Below, piece by piece: positions 8,822 to 18,279 of a stretch of 64,000 nt of DNA. The notes below the pieces were generated by a model that was not told the DNA's origin, did no database searches, and was given only the letters and a program-made list of their open reading frames with translations. How positions within the stretch are numbered: the first letter of the stretch is position 1; each line of letters opens with the position of its first letter. The translations under genes and the position numbers were made by a program. The DNA comes from an uncultured Pelagibacteraceae bacterium (GTDB lineage Bacteria; Pseudomonadota; Alphaproteobacteria; Pelagibacterales; Pelagibacteraceae), in NCBI GenBank assembly GCA_902582315.1, contig CACHRP010000003.1, positions 84,207-148,206 on the forward strand, given 5' to 3'.

Positions 8822-10423
8822 TTATTTACTTGCGGGAGCTTTATCCTTAAATAATTTGAAATCTAAACTATCAATAAGAGCCTTAAATGATGCATCTATT
8901 ATGTTTGGCGAAACTCCAATGGTAAACCAATTCTTCCCTTTCGAGTCTGTGCTTTCAATAGAAACCCTAGTAGTGGCCTCAGTTCCTGTATTTAAAATTC
9001 TTACCTTGTAATCAACTAATTTTAGATCTTTCAAATATTCTGAATATTTTTCTAATCTGGTAACATTTTTTCTTATAGCGTTATCTAGAGCATGAACAGG
9101 TCCATTACCTTCACCTTCACAGACAATCTGTTCTCCATCCACCTCTAATTTTGCTTTTGCTCTAGAAATAATTTTATCTTGATCATTTTTTGAAACTGAA
9201 ACGTCATATTCTTTTATTGATATATACCTTGGAATTTCTCCTATTACTCTTCTAGCTAATAGTTCGAATGAAGCATCAGCACCATCATAACTATAACCAA
9301 TAAACTCTCTATCTTTTACTTCTTCTAATAGTTTTTTGACTTTCGGATCATTTTCCTCAATTTCTATTCCAATTGTTTTCAGTCTAGATAAAATATTTGA
9401 TTTACCTGACTGATCTGAAACAACTATGTTTCTTGCATTACCAACATCTGAGGGATCAATGTGTTCATATGTTTTTGGGTCTTTTTGTACTGCTGAAACA
9501 TGCAATCCGCCTTTATGCGAAAAGGCTGCAGCTCCAACATATGGTAAATGTTTATTTGGCTTTCTATTTAAAATTTCATCAAGTAATCTTGAACATTGAG
9601 TAATGTGCTTTATATTTTTTTCTTTAATATTTATTTCAAACTTATCTGATAATTCTTTTTTAAGATGAAACGTTGGAATAATTGACATTAAATTAGCATT
9701 ACCGCATCTTTCACCTAAACCATTAATAGTACCTTGTATTTGACGAGCACCAGATAAAACTGCAGCAATTGAATTTGCAACAGCATTGCCAGTGTCATTA
9801 TGTGCGTGAATACCCAAATTTTTTCCTGGTACATTTTTAGATACTTCTTTTACTATTTCAGTTACTTCATGAGGTAAAGTCCCACCATTAGTATCACATA
9901 AAACTATCCATTTAGCTCCATTATCATAAGCTGCTTTAATGCATTCTAAGGCATATTTGGGATTTGATTTATAACCGTCAAAAAAATGTTCTGCATCAAA
10001 CATGAATTCTTTATTATTTTTAACAAAGTGTTTAGTGGTTTCACTTATGTTTTCTAAATTTTCTTCTTTTGAAATACCTAGAGCTACATCAACATGAAAA
10101 TCCCATGCTTTTCCGACAAGACAAACTGATGTTGTGTTTGAATTTAAAATTGACGATAAACCAGGATCATTTTCAGCACTACGTCCTGCTTTTTTAGTCA
10201 TTCCAAAAGCAGTAAAGGTTGAATTTTTTAAATTTAAACCTTTTTGAAAAAATTCCGTATCAGAAGGATTAGCACCTGGCCAACCTCCTTCTATATAATC
10301 TACACCTAAAGCATCTAATGCATGAGCAATTTTGGTTTTTTCATCAAGAGAAAAATGTACACCTTGGGTTTGAGCCCCATCTCTCAACGTTGTATCAAAT
10401 ATATATAGTCTTTCTTTACTCAT
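8822..10423 (-). CDS. cimA: Citramalate synthase
   Basis: The enzyme condenses pyruvate and acetyl-CoA to (R)-citramalate, a threonine-independent entry to isoleucine. The TIM-barrel domain has IFDTTLRDGAQTQGVHFS at the start, the metal motif GIHAHNDTGNAVANS and GLGERCGNANLMS, then a LeuA-type C-terminal allosteric domain from about residue 390. The length of 533 and the GVDYIEGGWPGANPSD motif point to the long CimA subfamily rather than 2-isopropylmalate synthase. It overlaps cysS by four bases. A related homocitrate or isopropylmalate activity cannot be excluded from sequence alone. Confidence 0.9.
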   Translation of the reverse strand: MSKERLYIFDTTLRDGAQTQGVHFSLDEKTKIAHALDALGVDYIEGGWPGANPSDTEFFQKGLNLKNSTFTAFGMTKKAGRSAENDPGLSSILNSNTTSVCLVGKAWDFHVDVALGISKEENLENISETTKHFVKNNKEFMFDAEHFFDGYKSNPKYALECIKAAYDNGAKWIVLCDTNGGTLPHEVTEIVKEVSKNVPGKNLGIHAHNDTGNAVANSIAAVLSGARQIQGTINGLGERCGNANLMSIIPTFHLKKELSDKFEINIKEKNIKHITQCSRLLDEILNRKPNKHLPYVGAAAFSHKGGLHVSAVQKDPKTYEHIDPSDVGNARNIVVSDQSGKSNILSRLKTIGIEIEENDPKVKKLLEEVKDREFIGYSYDGADASFELLARRVIGEIPRYISIKEYDVSVSKNDQDKIISRAKAKLEVDGEQIVCEGEGNGPVHALDNAIRKNVTRLEKYSEYLKDLKLVDYKVRILNTGTEATTRVSIESTDSKGKNWFTIGVSPNIIDASFKALIDSLDFKLFKDKAPASK

Positions 10424-11781
10424 TTAATTTTCCAGGTTGTTTTACCATCTTTATCTTCAATTAAAATACCTTTGTCTAATAACTCATTTCTAATTTTATC
10501 AGCTAATTCGTAATCTTTTTTATCTCTTGCTTTATTTCTATCTTCAATTTTCTTCAAAATATCATTTTCGGAAAGTTTCAAATTTTGTTTTTTAAAACTA
10601 TCCCACTCTTCTTTTGACTGATCTAAAAGGCCAATAAATTTACATGCAGTTGTAAATATTTCTTTCTCTTCTTGCTTACCTTCTTTAGCTTTATCATAAA
10701 GTTTATGAAGAACAGCAATAAAGCCTGGAGTATTTAGGTCATCATATAAAGGATTTAAATCATCATCTTGAATTAATATTTTTTTATTTACTGGCACATA
10801 GCAATTGTACCATTTGTCTAAAGTTTTCTGGCATTCATCCATTAGTTTTTCATTCCAGTCTAATGGTTGGCTATAATGAGTACTTATTAAAGCTAATCTT
10901 AAAACCTGACCATTATATTTTTTTTTAAAATCGCTTATTTTCAAAATATTTCCCTGTGACTTTGCCATTTTCTCTTTTGACATTGTGATAAAATTGTTAT
11001 GAACCCAATAATTTGCAAATTTTTCAGTTTTATTTGCACACACTGATTGAGCAATTTCATTTTCATGATGAGGAAATATTAGGTCTCTTCCACCTCCATG
11101 AATATCAAAAGTATTACCTAGATATTTTTTAGACATAACAGAACATTCTAAATGCCAACCCGGTCTACCCTTCCCCCAAGGAGATTCCCATGATGGTTCA
11201 TTATCATTTGAGGGTTTCCATAAAACAAAATCTTCGGGATTTTCTTTTTTATCAGATAATTCTACTCTTGATCCTGCAATTAAATCATCAAGATTTTTAT
11301 TTGAAAGTTTTCCATAATCTCTAAAATTTTTAACTTTAAAATAAACGTGTTTTTTATTTTCATATGCAAATTTATTTTTCAATAATTCCTGTATCATGTT
11401 AACCATTAACTCAATATTTTCTGTTGCTTTAGGTTCATGAGTAGGAATTTCACAATTTAAATACTTACAATCATCATGGAATTTTTCAGTAATATTTGAT
11501 GTTAACTCAGATATTGAAATATTTTTTTCTTTTGATGATTGAATAATTTTGTCGTCAATATCTGTAATATTTCTTACATATATTACAGATTTATTTCCAT
11601 ATTTGCATTTTAGAACTTTAAATAGTAAATCAAAGACGACTAAAGGTCTGGCATTTCCAATGTGTGGATCATCATAAACAGTTGGCCCACAAACATACAT
11701 ACCAACTTTTTTTGGATCCATTGGGATAAATTTTTCTTTTTTATTTCCTAAACTATTAGATAAAATAATATCCTTATTCAT
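10420..11781 (-). CDS. cysS: Cysteinyl-tRNA synthetase
   Basis: This class I synthetase charges tRNA-Cys. The zinc/active-site start MYVCGPTVYDDPHIGNARP contains the HIGN signature, and KEKMAKSQGN is the KMSKS loop (near residue 270). ECSVMSKKYLG and GGGRDLIFPHHENE are conserved zinc and cysteine-binding elements. The length of 453 is normal. It starts one base after nadE ends and overlaps cimA, making it an internal gene of the seven-gene operon. Confidence 0.97.
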   Translation of the reverse strand: MNKDIILSNSLGNKKEKFIPMDPKKVGMYVCGPTVYDDPHIGNARPLVVFDLLFKVLKCKYGNKSVIYVRNITDIDDKIIQSSKEKNISISELTSNITEKFHDDCKYLNCEIPTHEPKATENIELMVNMIQELLKNKFAYENKKHVYFKVKNFRDYGKLSNKNLDDLIAGSRVELSDKKENPEDFVLWKPSNDNEPSWESPWGKGRPGWHLECSVMSKKYLGNTFDIHGGGRDLIFPHHENEIAQSVCANKTEKFANYWVHNNFITMSKEKMAKSQGNILKISDFKKKYNGQVLRLALISTHYSQPLDWNEKLMDECQKTLDKWYNCYVPVNKKILIQDDDLNPLYDDLNTPGFIAVLHKLYDKAKEGKQEEKEIFTTACKFIGLLDQSKEEWDSFKKQNLKLSENDILKKIEDRNKARDKKDYELADKIRNELLDKGILIEDKDGKTTWKIK

Positions 11782-13440
11782 TTAGTTCCAATTTCTAAAT
11801 CCACTTGTAAGTGGAAATCTTCTGTCTCTACCAAAAGCTTTTGATGTTACTTTTGGCCCAGGTGCAGATTGAAATCTTTTATATTCGGATCTAGCTAGTA
11901 AGTGTGCTGTCTTCTCTACAATTTCTCTTTCAAAACCTTTTGAAATAATCTTTTCAACTGAAATCTCTTTTTCCACGAGGCCTTTTAAAATTTCATCCAA
12001 AATTTCATATTCTGGTAAACTATCTGTATCTTTTTGGTTTTCTCTTAGTTCAGCAGTTGGTGCTTTGGTAATAATATTTTCTGGAATAACTCTTCCTTTG
12101 GGTCCTTTAAATAATTCAGAAAAATTTTCATTTCTCCACCTGCATAATTTAAAAACATCTGTTTTCCAAACATCTTTAATTGGTGCAAAACCACCACACA
12201 TATCACCATATAAAGTTGAATATCCAACGGCATACTCTGATTTATTACCAGTTGCTAATACCATATAACCATAACGGTTTGATAATGCCATAAGTAACAA
12301 ACCTCTTAGTCTTGACTGAATATTTTCCTCTGTAATGCCTGGTGAAAAACTTTTTCCATTAAATTTCCCTAGTGTTTTATCAACTATTTTCATAGCTTCG
12401 TTAATTTCTAAATTTGAAAAATTAATTTTTAAAAGATTTGCGGTATCTTTAGCGTCATTTAAACTATCTTGCCCTGTAAAGTTACTAGGAAGCATAATTG
12501 ATTGAACCATGCTTGGTCCAAATGCATCTGTTGCAATTGCTGCAACAAGAGCGGAGTCAATTCCACCTGATAAACCTAGGACAACTCCAGGAAATTTATT
12601 ATTATTGACATAATCCCTAAGTCCAAGAACCAATGCTTTATATAGTCTCTCAATTTCTGATGAACTTTTAGTTATATTTCCATTTCCTATCCATTTCCCA
12701 TTTTTTCTCTCAAAATCTAAAATTGAAATCTCCTCTTTAAATTCTGCGGAACAAAAAAATTTATTTCCATCGTTATTCAAGGCAAAAGATGTGCCGTCAA
12801 ATATCAGTTCGTCTTGCCCCCCTGTCCTGTTTAAATATATGAGTGGAAGCTTGGTCTCTTTTACTCTTGATAAAGCTATGTGATTTCTTTCAGAACTTTT
12901 TGAAATCGTAAAAGGTGATGCATTTATTGCAATAATTATCTCTGCTCCAGATTTAGATAAATTATCTAAAACTGTTTTTTCCCAAATATCTTCGCAAATA
13001 GGCAATCCAAAATTAATATCTTTTATTTTTACGCAATCTTCTAATTCACCCTCGGAAAATATTCTTTGTTCATCAAAAACTCCAGTATTAGGAAGCTCAT
13101 ATTTATCTTTAATGGCCCCTATTTTACCATTTTCGACTACATATACTGAATTTTTAATTAATGTATTATCTCTTCTAGGTGCGCCAAATATTATTGCTGA
13201 TTTTCCATCATTTGTATTTTCGACAAGTCTTTTTATCTCAACTTCTACTAAATTTAAAAAATCCTCTCTCAAAACTAAATCATCTATTGGATATCCAGAA
13301 ATATAAAGCTCTGGAGCTACCAATAAATCAACATCATTCTTTAATTCAGATCTGATTTTTAATAATTTATCAACATTTCCCGAAACATCTCCAACCAATG
13401 GATTTAATTGAGCCAGTGCAATTTTAATTTTTTTATTCAT
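11782..13440 (-). CDS. nadE: Glutamine-dependent NAD+ synthetase
   Basis: The protein joins an N-terminal nitrilase-type glutaminase (about residues 1-250) to a C-terminal NAD synthetase domain. The glutaminase Cys is in FGLPICEDIWEKT, and the ATP loop is VVLGLSGGIDSALVAAIA near residue 290. KSEYAVGYSTLYGDMCGGFAPIKD is the synthetase signature. The length of 552 matches the alphaproteobacterial enzyme. It appears to be the first gene of the leftward nadE-cysS-cimA-DUF1989-trmJ-rpsD operon. The 80 bp upstream would hold its promoter. Confidence 0.96.
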   Translation of the reverse strand: MNKKIKIALAQLNPLVGDVSGNVDKLLKIRSELKNDVDLLVAPELYISGYPIDDLVLREDFLNLVEVEIKRLVENTNDGKSAIIFGAPRRDNTLIKNSVYVVENGKIGAIKDKYELPNTGVFDEQRIFSEGELEDCVKIKDINFGLPICEDIWEKTVLDNLSKSGAEIIIAINASPFTISKSSERNHIALSRVKETKLPLIYLNRTGGQDELIFDGTSFALNNDGNKFFCSAEFKEEISILDFERKNGKWIGNGNITKSSSEIERLYKALVLGLRDYVNNNKFPGVVLGLSGGIDSALVAAIATDAFGPSMVQSIMLPSNFTGQDSLNDAKDTANLLKINFSNLEINEAMKIVDKTLGKFNGKSFSPGITEENIQSRLRGLLLMALSNRYGYMVLATGNKSEYAVGYSTLYGDMCGGFAPIKDVWKTDVFKLCRWRNENFSELFKGPKGRVIPENIITKAPTAELRENQKDTDSLPEYEILDEILKGLVEKEISVEKIISKGFEREIVEKTAHLLARSEYKRFQSAPGPKVTSKAFGRDRRFPLTSGFRNWN

Positions 13441-13490
13441 ATTTAAGATATAGTCACTTTAGTTTTATATTGTATAGATAAATAATTATA

Positions 13491-13525
13491 CTTAATAGGC
13501 TCATTTGTTTAAATAAGCTATTAAG
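13491..13525 (-). terminator. Imperfect stem-loop at the end of the DAHP synthase gene
   Basis: The sequence CTTAATAGGCTCATTT-gttt-AAATAAGCTATTAAG is an inverted repeat with an 8-bp perfect outer stem and a nearly paired inner part. It covers the DAHP synthase stop codon and is followed leftwards by an AT-rich stretch without a long U tract. It may end transcription or protect the 3' end before the nadE promoter. Confidence 0.4.
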
Positions 13526-14906
13526 AAGCTGCTTTAATAATATTTTTAGCGTAATTAGAGTTTTTCTTAATTTCATCAGAAATTAAAAATGCCAGTTCAA
13601 TAGATTGATCTGCATTTAATCTTGGGTCACAGTGTGTGTGGTATCTGCTTGACAAATCTTGATCTGAAATATTCTTTGCACCACCTGTGCATTCTGTCAC
13701 ATTTTGTCCTGTCATTTCTATATGAAGGCCTCCTGCATATGTTCCTTCACTTTGATGTACTTGGAATACATTTTTAACTTCATTTAAAACATTGTTAAAT
13801 GGTCTAGTTTTAAAACCAGTTGTAGAAACTAATGTATTACCATGCATAGGATCACAAGACCAAATTACATTTAAACCTTCTTTTTTAATTCCTCTTATAA
13901 GTTTAGGTAGAAACTTCTCTACTTTGTCATGTCCAAATCTAGAGATTAAAGTAATTTTACCTTTTTCGTTATCTGGGTTAATAAGTTCACAAATTTTTGC
14001 TATTTCATCTGCTTTTGAAGTAGGACCACATTTAATTCCTATTGGGTTTTCAATACCTCTGCAAAATTCGACATGGCCGCCATCAATTTGTCTAGTTCTA
14101 TCTCCAATCCATACAAAGTGAGCAGAAGTATCATGGTACTGTCCAGACGTTGAATCTATTCTAGTCATAGCTTCTTCAAATGGTAGTAATAAAGCTTCAT
14201 GTGAAGTCCAAAAGTTTACAGTTTTTAATCTTCTATTAAATTCTGCATTAATACCGCAAGCATCCATGAATGCTAAAGCATCAGCTATTTTGTCTTCTAG
14301 CTCTTTAAATTTTTTAGCTTGAGGACTTTTTTTAATATAACCAAGATTCCATAAATGAACTTTTTTTAAATCAGCAAAACCACCATGACAGAAAGCTCTT
14401 ATTAAGTTTAATGTTGAAGCTGATTGCGAATAAGCTTTAAATAATCTTTTTGGATCAGGTCTTCTTGCTTTTTCAGTAAATTCAATAGCGTTTATATTAT
14501 CTCCAAGATAGCTTGGTAATTCTTTATCACCTTGTTTTTCTGTTGGTGCGCTTCTTGGTTTAGAAAATTGACCAGCAATTCTTCCTAATTTTACAACTGG
14601 TAAAGATGCTGAATAAGTTAATACAAGAGACATTTGTAAAAAGACTTTAAAATAGTCTCTAATATTATCTGGATTAAACTCTGCAAAACTTTCTGCACAA
14701 TCTCCTCCTTGAAGTAAAAAAGCCTTACCGTCAACAACCTCAGCAAGCTGTTTTTTCAAATGAATAGTTTCACCTGCAAATACAAGAGGAGGAAACGATT
14801 TTAGTTTATTTAAAACTAAGTTTAACTCCTTATCATCCTCATATTTTGGGATGTGTTTAACAGGATATTTTCTCCAGCTATTTGTAGTCCATTTTTTCAT
14901 ATTCAA
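13521..14906 (-). CDS. 3-deoxy-7-phosphoheptulonate synthase, class II
   Basis: The enzyme makes DAHP from phosphoenolpyruvate and erythrose 4-phosphate, the first step of the shikimate pathway. The 461-residue sequence is the plant-like class II type: LLQGGDCAESFAEF (metal Cys, near residue 85), KLGRIAGQFSKPRS, ICDPMHGNT-like SCDPMHGNT and the late HIEMTGQNVTECTGG. It ends the glmU-glmS-FkbM-DAHP synthase run on the minus strand, 30 bp after the methyltransferase. MNMKK and MKK starts six bases apart are both possible. Confidence 0.96.
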   Translation of the reverse strand: MNMKKWTTNSWRKYPVKHIPKYEDDKELNLVLNKLKSFPPLVFAGETIHLKKQLAEVVDGKAFLLQGGDCAESFAEFNPDNIRDYFKVFLQMSLVLTYSASLPVVKLGRIAGQFSKPRSAPTEKQGDKELPSYLGDNINAIEFTEKARRPDPKRLFKAYSQSASTLNLIRAFCHGGFADLKKVHLWNLGYIKKSPQAKKFKELEDKIADALAFMDACGINAEFNRRLKTVNFWTSHEALLLPFEEAMTRIDSTSGQYHDTSAHFVWIGDRTRQIDGGHVEFCRGIENPIGIKCGPTSKADEIAKICELINPDNEKGKITLISRFGHDKVEKFLPKLIRGIKKEGLNVIWSCDPMHGNTLVSTTGFKTRPFNNVLNEVKNVFQVHQSEGTYAGGLHIEMTGQNVTECTGGAKNISDQDLSSRYHTHCDPRLNADQSIELAFLISDEIKKNSNYAKNIIKAAS

Positions 14907-14936
14907 CTATTAAGTGTTATTACCAGACTTTTCTGA

Positions 14937-15770
14937 TTAATCAATGCTTGTATCTTTTTCCAGCTTATTTAATACGTCATTTCTTATATACCAACCATCA
15001 AATGCCGTAATTTCTCTAAATATTCTTGAGTAATTATTTTTACTCATCAAATCGTCGAGATATTTTTCCAGATTTGTAAAATTATGTTCGATTGTAAAAC
15101 AAATAGGATTATATTTTTTAAATTCAAAACTTTTTAATATTTCATATTCAGACCCCTCAGTATCAATAGAAATGTAAGATGGGCATTTACCTTGAAACTC
15201 TTTTGAAATAAGATCATTAAGTGAAACAGTATTAACAGTGACAACATTACCCTTTTCAATTCTATTATTGGTATTTCCAGGCATTGATAGCCGATCACTT
15301 TCCTTAAAATCTTCTAAAGTTGAAAGGACCCCGACCTCTGAAACAAAAAAATTTAATTTTTCATTACTATTGTTCCAAATACAGTCTGTAACTATTTTTG
15401 TTTTTGGTCTATTTTTAAAAAGAACTTCATGCCACTGAGGGCTTGGTTCACACAATACACCTTTCCAATTAAACTCGCTTTCTAAAAGATAAGTATTTGA
15501 TAATTCTAAACCATCCGTTGCACCGAATTCTAAAAATGTTTTATCGTAGTTGTCTCCCACCATTAGTAAAGCAAATACATCTTGATAAAGTTGTGATTTT
15601 ATTGAGTTATTAATATTTTTAGTTAGGTCGATCATTTTAGACAAAATTTTATTTTTATTAGATTGAAATAAACCTCTTTCATAAACATTTCTCAATAATT
15701 CAAAATGATTTAAATTATTGTTTGAGGCGTGCAAACAAGTATTAAATAAATTATATTTGAAAGTATTCAC
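14937..15770 (-). CDS. FkbM-family methyltransferase
   Basis: The 277-residue protein has the FkbM pattern: DKTFLEFGATDGLELSNTYLLE (SAM-binding motif I), WKGVLCEPSPQWH, and SYISIDTEGSEYEILKSFEF in the central motif. Such enzymes usually O-methylate sugars or other small acceptors, but the substrate is unknown. The start is a GTG placed four bases after the glmS stop, so it is probably co-transcribed with glmS. Its position between glmS and DAHP synthase has no obvious pathway logic and it may be an insertion into an older operon. Confidence 0.85.
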   Translation of the reverse strand: MNTFKYNLFNTCLHASNNNLNHFELLRNVYERGLFQSNKNKILSKMIDLTKNINNSIKSQLYQDVFALLMVGDNYDKTFLEFGATDGLELSNTYLLESEFNWKGVLCEPSPQWHEVLFKNRPKTKIVTDCIWNNSNEKLNFFVSEVGVLSTLEDFKESDRLSMPGNTNNRIEKGNVVTVNTVSLNDLISKEFQGKCPSYISIDTEGSEYEILKSFEFKKYNPICFTIEHNFTNLEKYLDDLMSKNNYSRIFREITAFDGWYIRNDVLNKLEKDTSID

Positions 15771-15774
15771 TTAA

Positions 15775-17595
15775 TTATTCAACTGTAACTGACTTAGCAA
15801 GATTTCTTGGTTTATCAATATCGAACCCTTTTTTTAATGCAGTATAATAAGCAAGTTGTTGAAGAGGTAAAGTTGTTAAAAAAGGATAAAGATCTTTTTC
15901 AACTGTGTCTATTTCAATTTTTTTCCAAATATTTTCTGATACTATCTGATCGTCATCTTTGTTTGTTACCAATAAAACTTTTGCTCCTCTAGCAATAACT
16001 TCTTGCATGTTAGAAATAGTTTTTTTGTAATACTGATCTTTAGGTGCTACAACAACTACCGGCATTCCATCCTCGATTAATGCTAATGGTCCATGTTTCA
16101 TCTCTCCAGCAGGATATCCTTCGGCATGTATATATGCTAACTCCTTTAACTTTAATGCTCCCTCTAAAGCAATAGGAAATGAAAATCCTCTTCCTAAAAA
16201 CATTGAACCTTTTGCTTTAGAAAAAGTATTTGAAATTGTCTGTATTTGATTTTCATCAAAAATTGTTTTTTTTACTTTTTCAGATAATAAATCTAAATTT
16301 TTAATTTTTTTATTATAGTCACTTTTCTTAATATTATTTCTTAAATATGAAATTTTTAAACATAACAAATAAATAACCATCATTTGTCCTAAAAAAGCTT
16401 TAGTTGATGCCACACCAATCTCTGGACCGCAATGAATCGGCAAAACAAAATCAGAGTCTCTTGCAATTGAACTTTCTACTACATTTACAATACTACATGT
16501 TTTCATTTTATTTTTTTTGCAAAGATCAAGAGCTGCATATGTGTCTGCTGTTTCACCTGATTGTGAAACAAAAATGTATAAACATTCCTCTTTAAAACGG
16601 TTCTTTCTGTATCTAAACTCAGACGCGATATCAATATCAACATCTAAATTTGTTAATTCCTCAAACCAATATTTTCCAATCAGACAAGAATGAAAAGCAG
16701 TTCCACATCCTATTAATTTAACAGACTTAATATTCTCTTTTTTCCAAGGAAAATTATGTAAATTTATCTCATTATTTATTTTATCAATATATTCGTTTAC
16801 ACAATTTTTTATTGTTAATGGTTGTTCATTAATCTCCTTGGCCATGAAATGTTTGTATTCACCTTTTTCATAATTTTGTTCATTTGTAGAAAGTTGAAGG
16901 ATTTTTTTATTAATTTTATTACCCAAATAATCATAAAAATTAATTTCATCTTTTTTTATTATACAAAATTCACCATCATTTAAGTAAGTTATCTTGTTTG
17001 TCATTGATTTTAGAGCATACGAGTCTGAACCTAAATAATTTTCATTTGGTCCATATCCAACTGCTAGAGGAGATCCTCTTCTCGCTCCAACAATAATATT
17101 TGGCATATCTTTGAAAATTATTCCTAATGCAAAACTTCCATCTAAATCATTTAGTGTTTTAATTATTGCATTGTTTAACTCGTTTGATTTTAGATATTCT
17201 GAAAGAAGATGTACAATAACTTCTGTATCAGTTTCAGACTTAAATTTATGACCTTTGTTAATTAACGATTTCTTCAAAATTACAGAATTTTCTATTATAC
17301 CGTTGTGTACAACCGAAATATTTTCATTTGAATGCGGATGGGCATTTATTGTGCTTGGCATACCATGAGTTGCCCATCTTACATGGCCTATGCCTACCTC
17401 ACCAGAAAGATTAATTTGAGAAATATTTTTTTCTAATACATCTACTCTTCCTAAAGATTTAATTTCATTTATAATTCCGTTATCTATTGTAGCTATGCCA
17501 GCAGAATCGTATCCTCTATATTCAAGTTTTTTAAGCGAATGAAGTATTGATGATGAAACAGGTTTACTACTTGTTATTCCTATTATTCCACACAT
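15775..17595 (-). CDS. glmS: Glutamine--fructose-6-phosphate aminotransferase (isomerizing)
   Basis: GlmS makes glucosamine 6-phosphate, the committed step to UDP-GlcNAc for peptidoglycan and lipopolysaccharide. The nucleophile is Cys2 (MCGIIGI), and GHVRWATHGMPS and HNGIIEN belong to the glutaminase domain (1-240). Two SIS domains follow (FVSQSGETADT, then GRGFSFPIALEGALKLKELAYIHAEGYPAGEMKHG), and the end DKPRNLAKSVTVE is universal. It overlaps the preceding glmU-like gene by one base, linking two steps of the same pathway. Confidence 0.97.
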   Translation of the reverse strand: MCGIIGITSSKPVSSSILHSLKKLEYRGYDSAGIATIDNGIINEIKSLGRVDVLEKNISQINLSGEVGIGHVRWATHGMPSTINAHPHSNENISVVHNGIIENSVILKKSLINKGHKFKSETDTEVIVHLLSEYLKSNELNNAIIKTLNDLDGSFALGIIFKDMPNIIVGARRGSPLAVGYGPNENYLGSDSYALKSMTNKITYLNDGEFCIIKKDEINFYDYLGNKINKKILQLSTNEQNYEKGEYKHFMAKEINEQPLTIKNCVNEYIDKINNEINLHNFPWKKENIKSVKLIGCGTAFHSCLIGKYWFEELTNLDVDIDIASEFRYRKNRFKEECLYIFVSQSGETADTYAALDLCKKNKMKTCSIVNVVESSIARDSDFVLPIHCGPEIGVASTKAFLGQMMVIYLLCLKISYLRNNIKKSDYNKKIKNLDLLSEKVKKTIFDENQIQTISNTFSKAKGSMFLGRGFSFPIALEGALKLKELAYIHAEGYPAGEMKHGPLALIEDGMPVVVVAPKDQYYKKTISNMQEVIARGAKVLLVTNKDDDQIVSENIWKKIEIDTVEKDLYPFLTTLPLQQLAYYTALKKGFDIDKPRNLAKSVTVE

Positions 17596-18209
17596 TATTT
17601 TGTTTTTCTTTTGTAGTTTTTTTTTTCAACTTGATCAGTTCTTGTTAAAGCTAAACTGTTTTTATTAACATTTTTTGTTATAACTGATCCAGCTCCGATA
17701 ATTGCATTCTTTTTTATTTTCAAAGGTGCTACTAGAGACGAGTTTGATCCTATAAAAACGTTATCCTCAATAATTGTTTTGTTTTTATTAATTCCATCGT
17801 AATTACAAGTTATTGTACCTGCTCCAACATTTGTTGATTTACCAATTATACTGTCCCCTATATATGAGAGATGATTCACTTTTGAATGTTTTTTTAATGT
17901 ACTTTTTTTAATTTCTACAAAATTTCCAACCTTTGAATTATTTTCAATTTTAGTCCCTGGCCTTAATCGAGCAAAAGGTCCAATAATTGAACTTGCACCA
18001 ACTGTTGTTCCTTCTAAATGTGAGAATGCCAGAATTTTTACGTTATTTTCTATTCTTACTTTTTTTCCAATAACTACGTAAGGCTCTATAATAACGTTTT
18101 TACCAATTTTAGTATCTTTTGAAAAAAAAACTGTTTCTGGGGCAGTCATTTTAACTCCCCTTTTAATAAATTTTTCTCTGAGCTTAATATTTAAATTAGT
18201 TTGTCTCAT
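17595..18209 (-). CDS. glmU: GlmU-like acetyltransferase domain only (left-handed beta helix)
   Basis: The 204 residues match only the C-terminal half of GlmU, which acetylates glucosamine 1-phosphate. After a helical linker ([21 protein letters not shown]) come hexapeptide repeats ([19 protein letters not shown]) and the GlmU-specific [40 protein letters not shown] and [15 protein letters not shown]. The N-terminal uridylyltransferase (GxGTRM) is absent, and only 70 bp separates the start from the next gene, so it is not split locally. The UDP-GlcNAc pyrophosphorylase step must be coded elsewhere. Confidence 0.88.
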   Translation of the reverse strand: MRQTNLNIKLREKFIKRGVKMTAPETVFFSKDTKIGKNVIIEPYVVIGKKVRIENNVKILAFSHLEGTTVGASSIIGPFARLRPGTKIENNSKVGNFVEIKKSTLKKHSKVNHLSYIGDSIIGKSTNVGAGTITCNYDGINKNKTIIEDNVFIGSNSSLVAPLKIKKNAIIGAGSVITKNVNKNSLALTRTDQVEKKNYKRKTK

Positions 18210-18279
18210 TTAGTTTTTTCTTATAATTAAGTATGTATGATGTTTAATTCACAAATTATTTCTTAATAATACTTTTAAA

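Noticed and set aside
12045-12268. Small ORFs on both strands inside nadE
   Set aside because: Both overlap the conserved synthetase domain of nadE in other frames.
13792-14121. 109-aa plus-strand ORF inside the DAHP synthase gene
   Set aside because: Antisense to a strongly conserved enzyme, so a shadow ORF.
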